From the NCBI GenBank assembly GCA_023432565.1, contig JAEYUL010000014.1, forward strand, positions 1 through 5,571: a stretch of 5,571 bases of DNA. Direction: 5' to 3'. Every line of letters starts with the position of its first letter. Positions within the stretch are counted from its first letter, which is position 1. The notes under the pieces were generated by a model. That model searched no databases, was not told the origin of the DNA, and was given only the letters and a program-made list of their open reading frames with translations. Source of the stretch: Actinomycetes bacterium. Its GTDB lineage: Bacteria; Actinomycetota; Actinomycetes; Actinomycetales; Cellulomonadaceae. Positions 5,203 through 5,571 of this stretch are shown piece after piece. Position numbers and translations under genes: made by a program.

Positions 5203-5571
5203 TCAGGCGCTCGGCCCGGCCCGCGGGGCGGTCGCGACGAGGTCGAGCAGGCTCGAGGCCGCACTCGCCCCGTCGTTGGCCTTGGTGTAGAGCAGCACGA
5301 GCAGGAACCCCAGCACGAACGCGACGATCGCGAGCACGATCAGGTGCAGCCACGTGTAGGGGTGGCGGGGGCGGGCCTCGACGTCGGCCTGCGCCGCCGA
5401 CTCCTCGTCGACGTGCTCGACGCCCGGGACGGGTGCGAACGGGCGCTCGGGCTCGGACGGGGCGCTCGCCGGCGTCGGCCCCCACGCCGGAGCCGCCGGA
5501 GCGGCCGCCGCCGTGGGCTCCGGCTCGCTCGTCGCGGCAGGCGTGGGCGTCCAGCCGGCTCCGGGCACGGG
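5203..5571 (-). CDS. Unrecognised single-pass membrane protein, Pro/Ala-rich (5' end outside window)
   Basis: I do not recognise this protein. The minus-strand frame is open from the window edge to the TGA at 5205-5203, about 122 codons, with strong G/C third positions. The visible N-terminal part is low-complexity Pro/Ala/Thr/Glu sequence. An acidic patch (EHVDEESAAQADVE) and basic residues (ARPRH) come next, then a membrane segment about 120 to 50 bases before the stop side (core LHLIVLAIVAFVLGFLLVLL) and a tail of about 27 residues. Basic residues before the membrane segment suggest a cytoplasmic N-terminus and an external C-terminus. A GTG at 5568 could be a start, but the frame continues to the edge, so I treat the gene as truncated by the window. 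It ends 24 bases before rsfS and is probably in its operon; a role cannot be inferred. Confidence 0.8.
   Translation of the reverse strand, partial: PVPGAGWTPTPAATSEPEPTAAAAPAAPAWGPTPASAPSEPERPFAPVPGVEHVDEESAAQADVEARPRHPYTWLHLIVLAIVAFVLGFLLVLLYTKANDGASAASSLLDLVATAPRAGPSA

Overview
The window is very GC-rich, with G or C at almost every third codon position. Several genes start with GTG, two gene pairs overlap by a 4-base GTGA, and gene junctions carry GC-rich hairpins without U-tracts. This points to a high-GC actinobacterium. The order [membrane protein]-rsfS-histidine phosphatase-tRNA-Ala fits the order Micrococcales, possibly a Cellulomonas-like organism. That genus-level guess is inference from style and gene order only.

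Reading along the minus strand from the right edge, 5571 to 3868 is a housekeeping block. It holds the end of a single-pass membrane protein with a Pro/Ala-rich tail, then rsfS (ribosomal silencing factor), then a histidine phosphatase that overlaps rsfS by 4 bases and resembles mycobacterial glucosyl-3-phosphoglycerate phosphatase. A hairpin, a candidate promoter, a tRNA-Ala(GGC) gene and a candidate terminator hairpin follow. A stand-alone zinc-dependent alcohol dehydrogenase (3629 to 2436, minus) comes next. It converges on a 12-helix APC-family amino acid permease (1037 to 2407, plus), and a 10-bp hairpin sits over the permease stop codon.

Divergent from the permease, on the minus strand, is a DUF488-family gene (944 to 567). 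Its stop codon overlaps, as GTGA, the GTG start of an unrecognised membrane protein that runs off the left edge (570 to 1). That protein has a Pro/Thr-rich N-terminal half, one membrane segment and a Ser/Thr/Ala-rich tail ending in 15-bp tandem repeats.

I see no mobile element, CRISPR array, phage gene, defence system, biosynthetic cluster or riboswitch. Most of the window is ordinary core and metabolic genome. The least explained part is the left end, where a small DUF488 protein appears translationally coupled to a low-complexity single-pass membrane protein.
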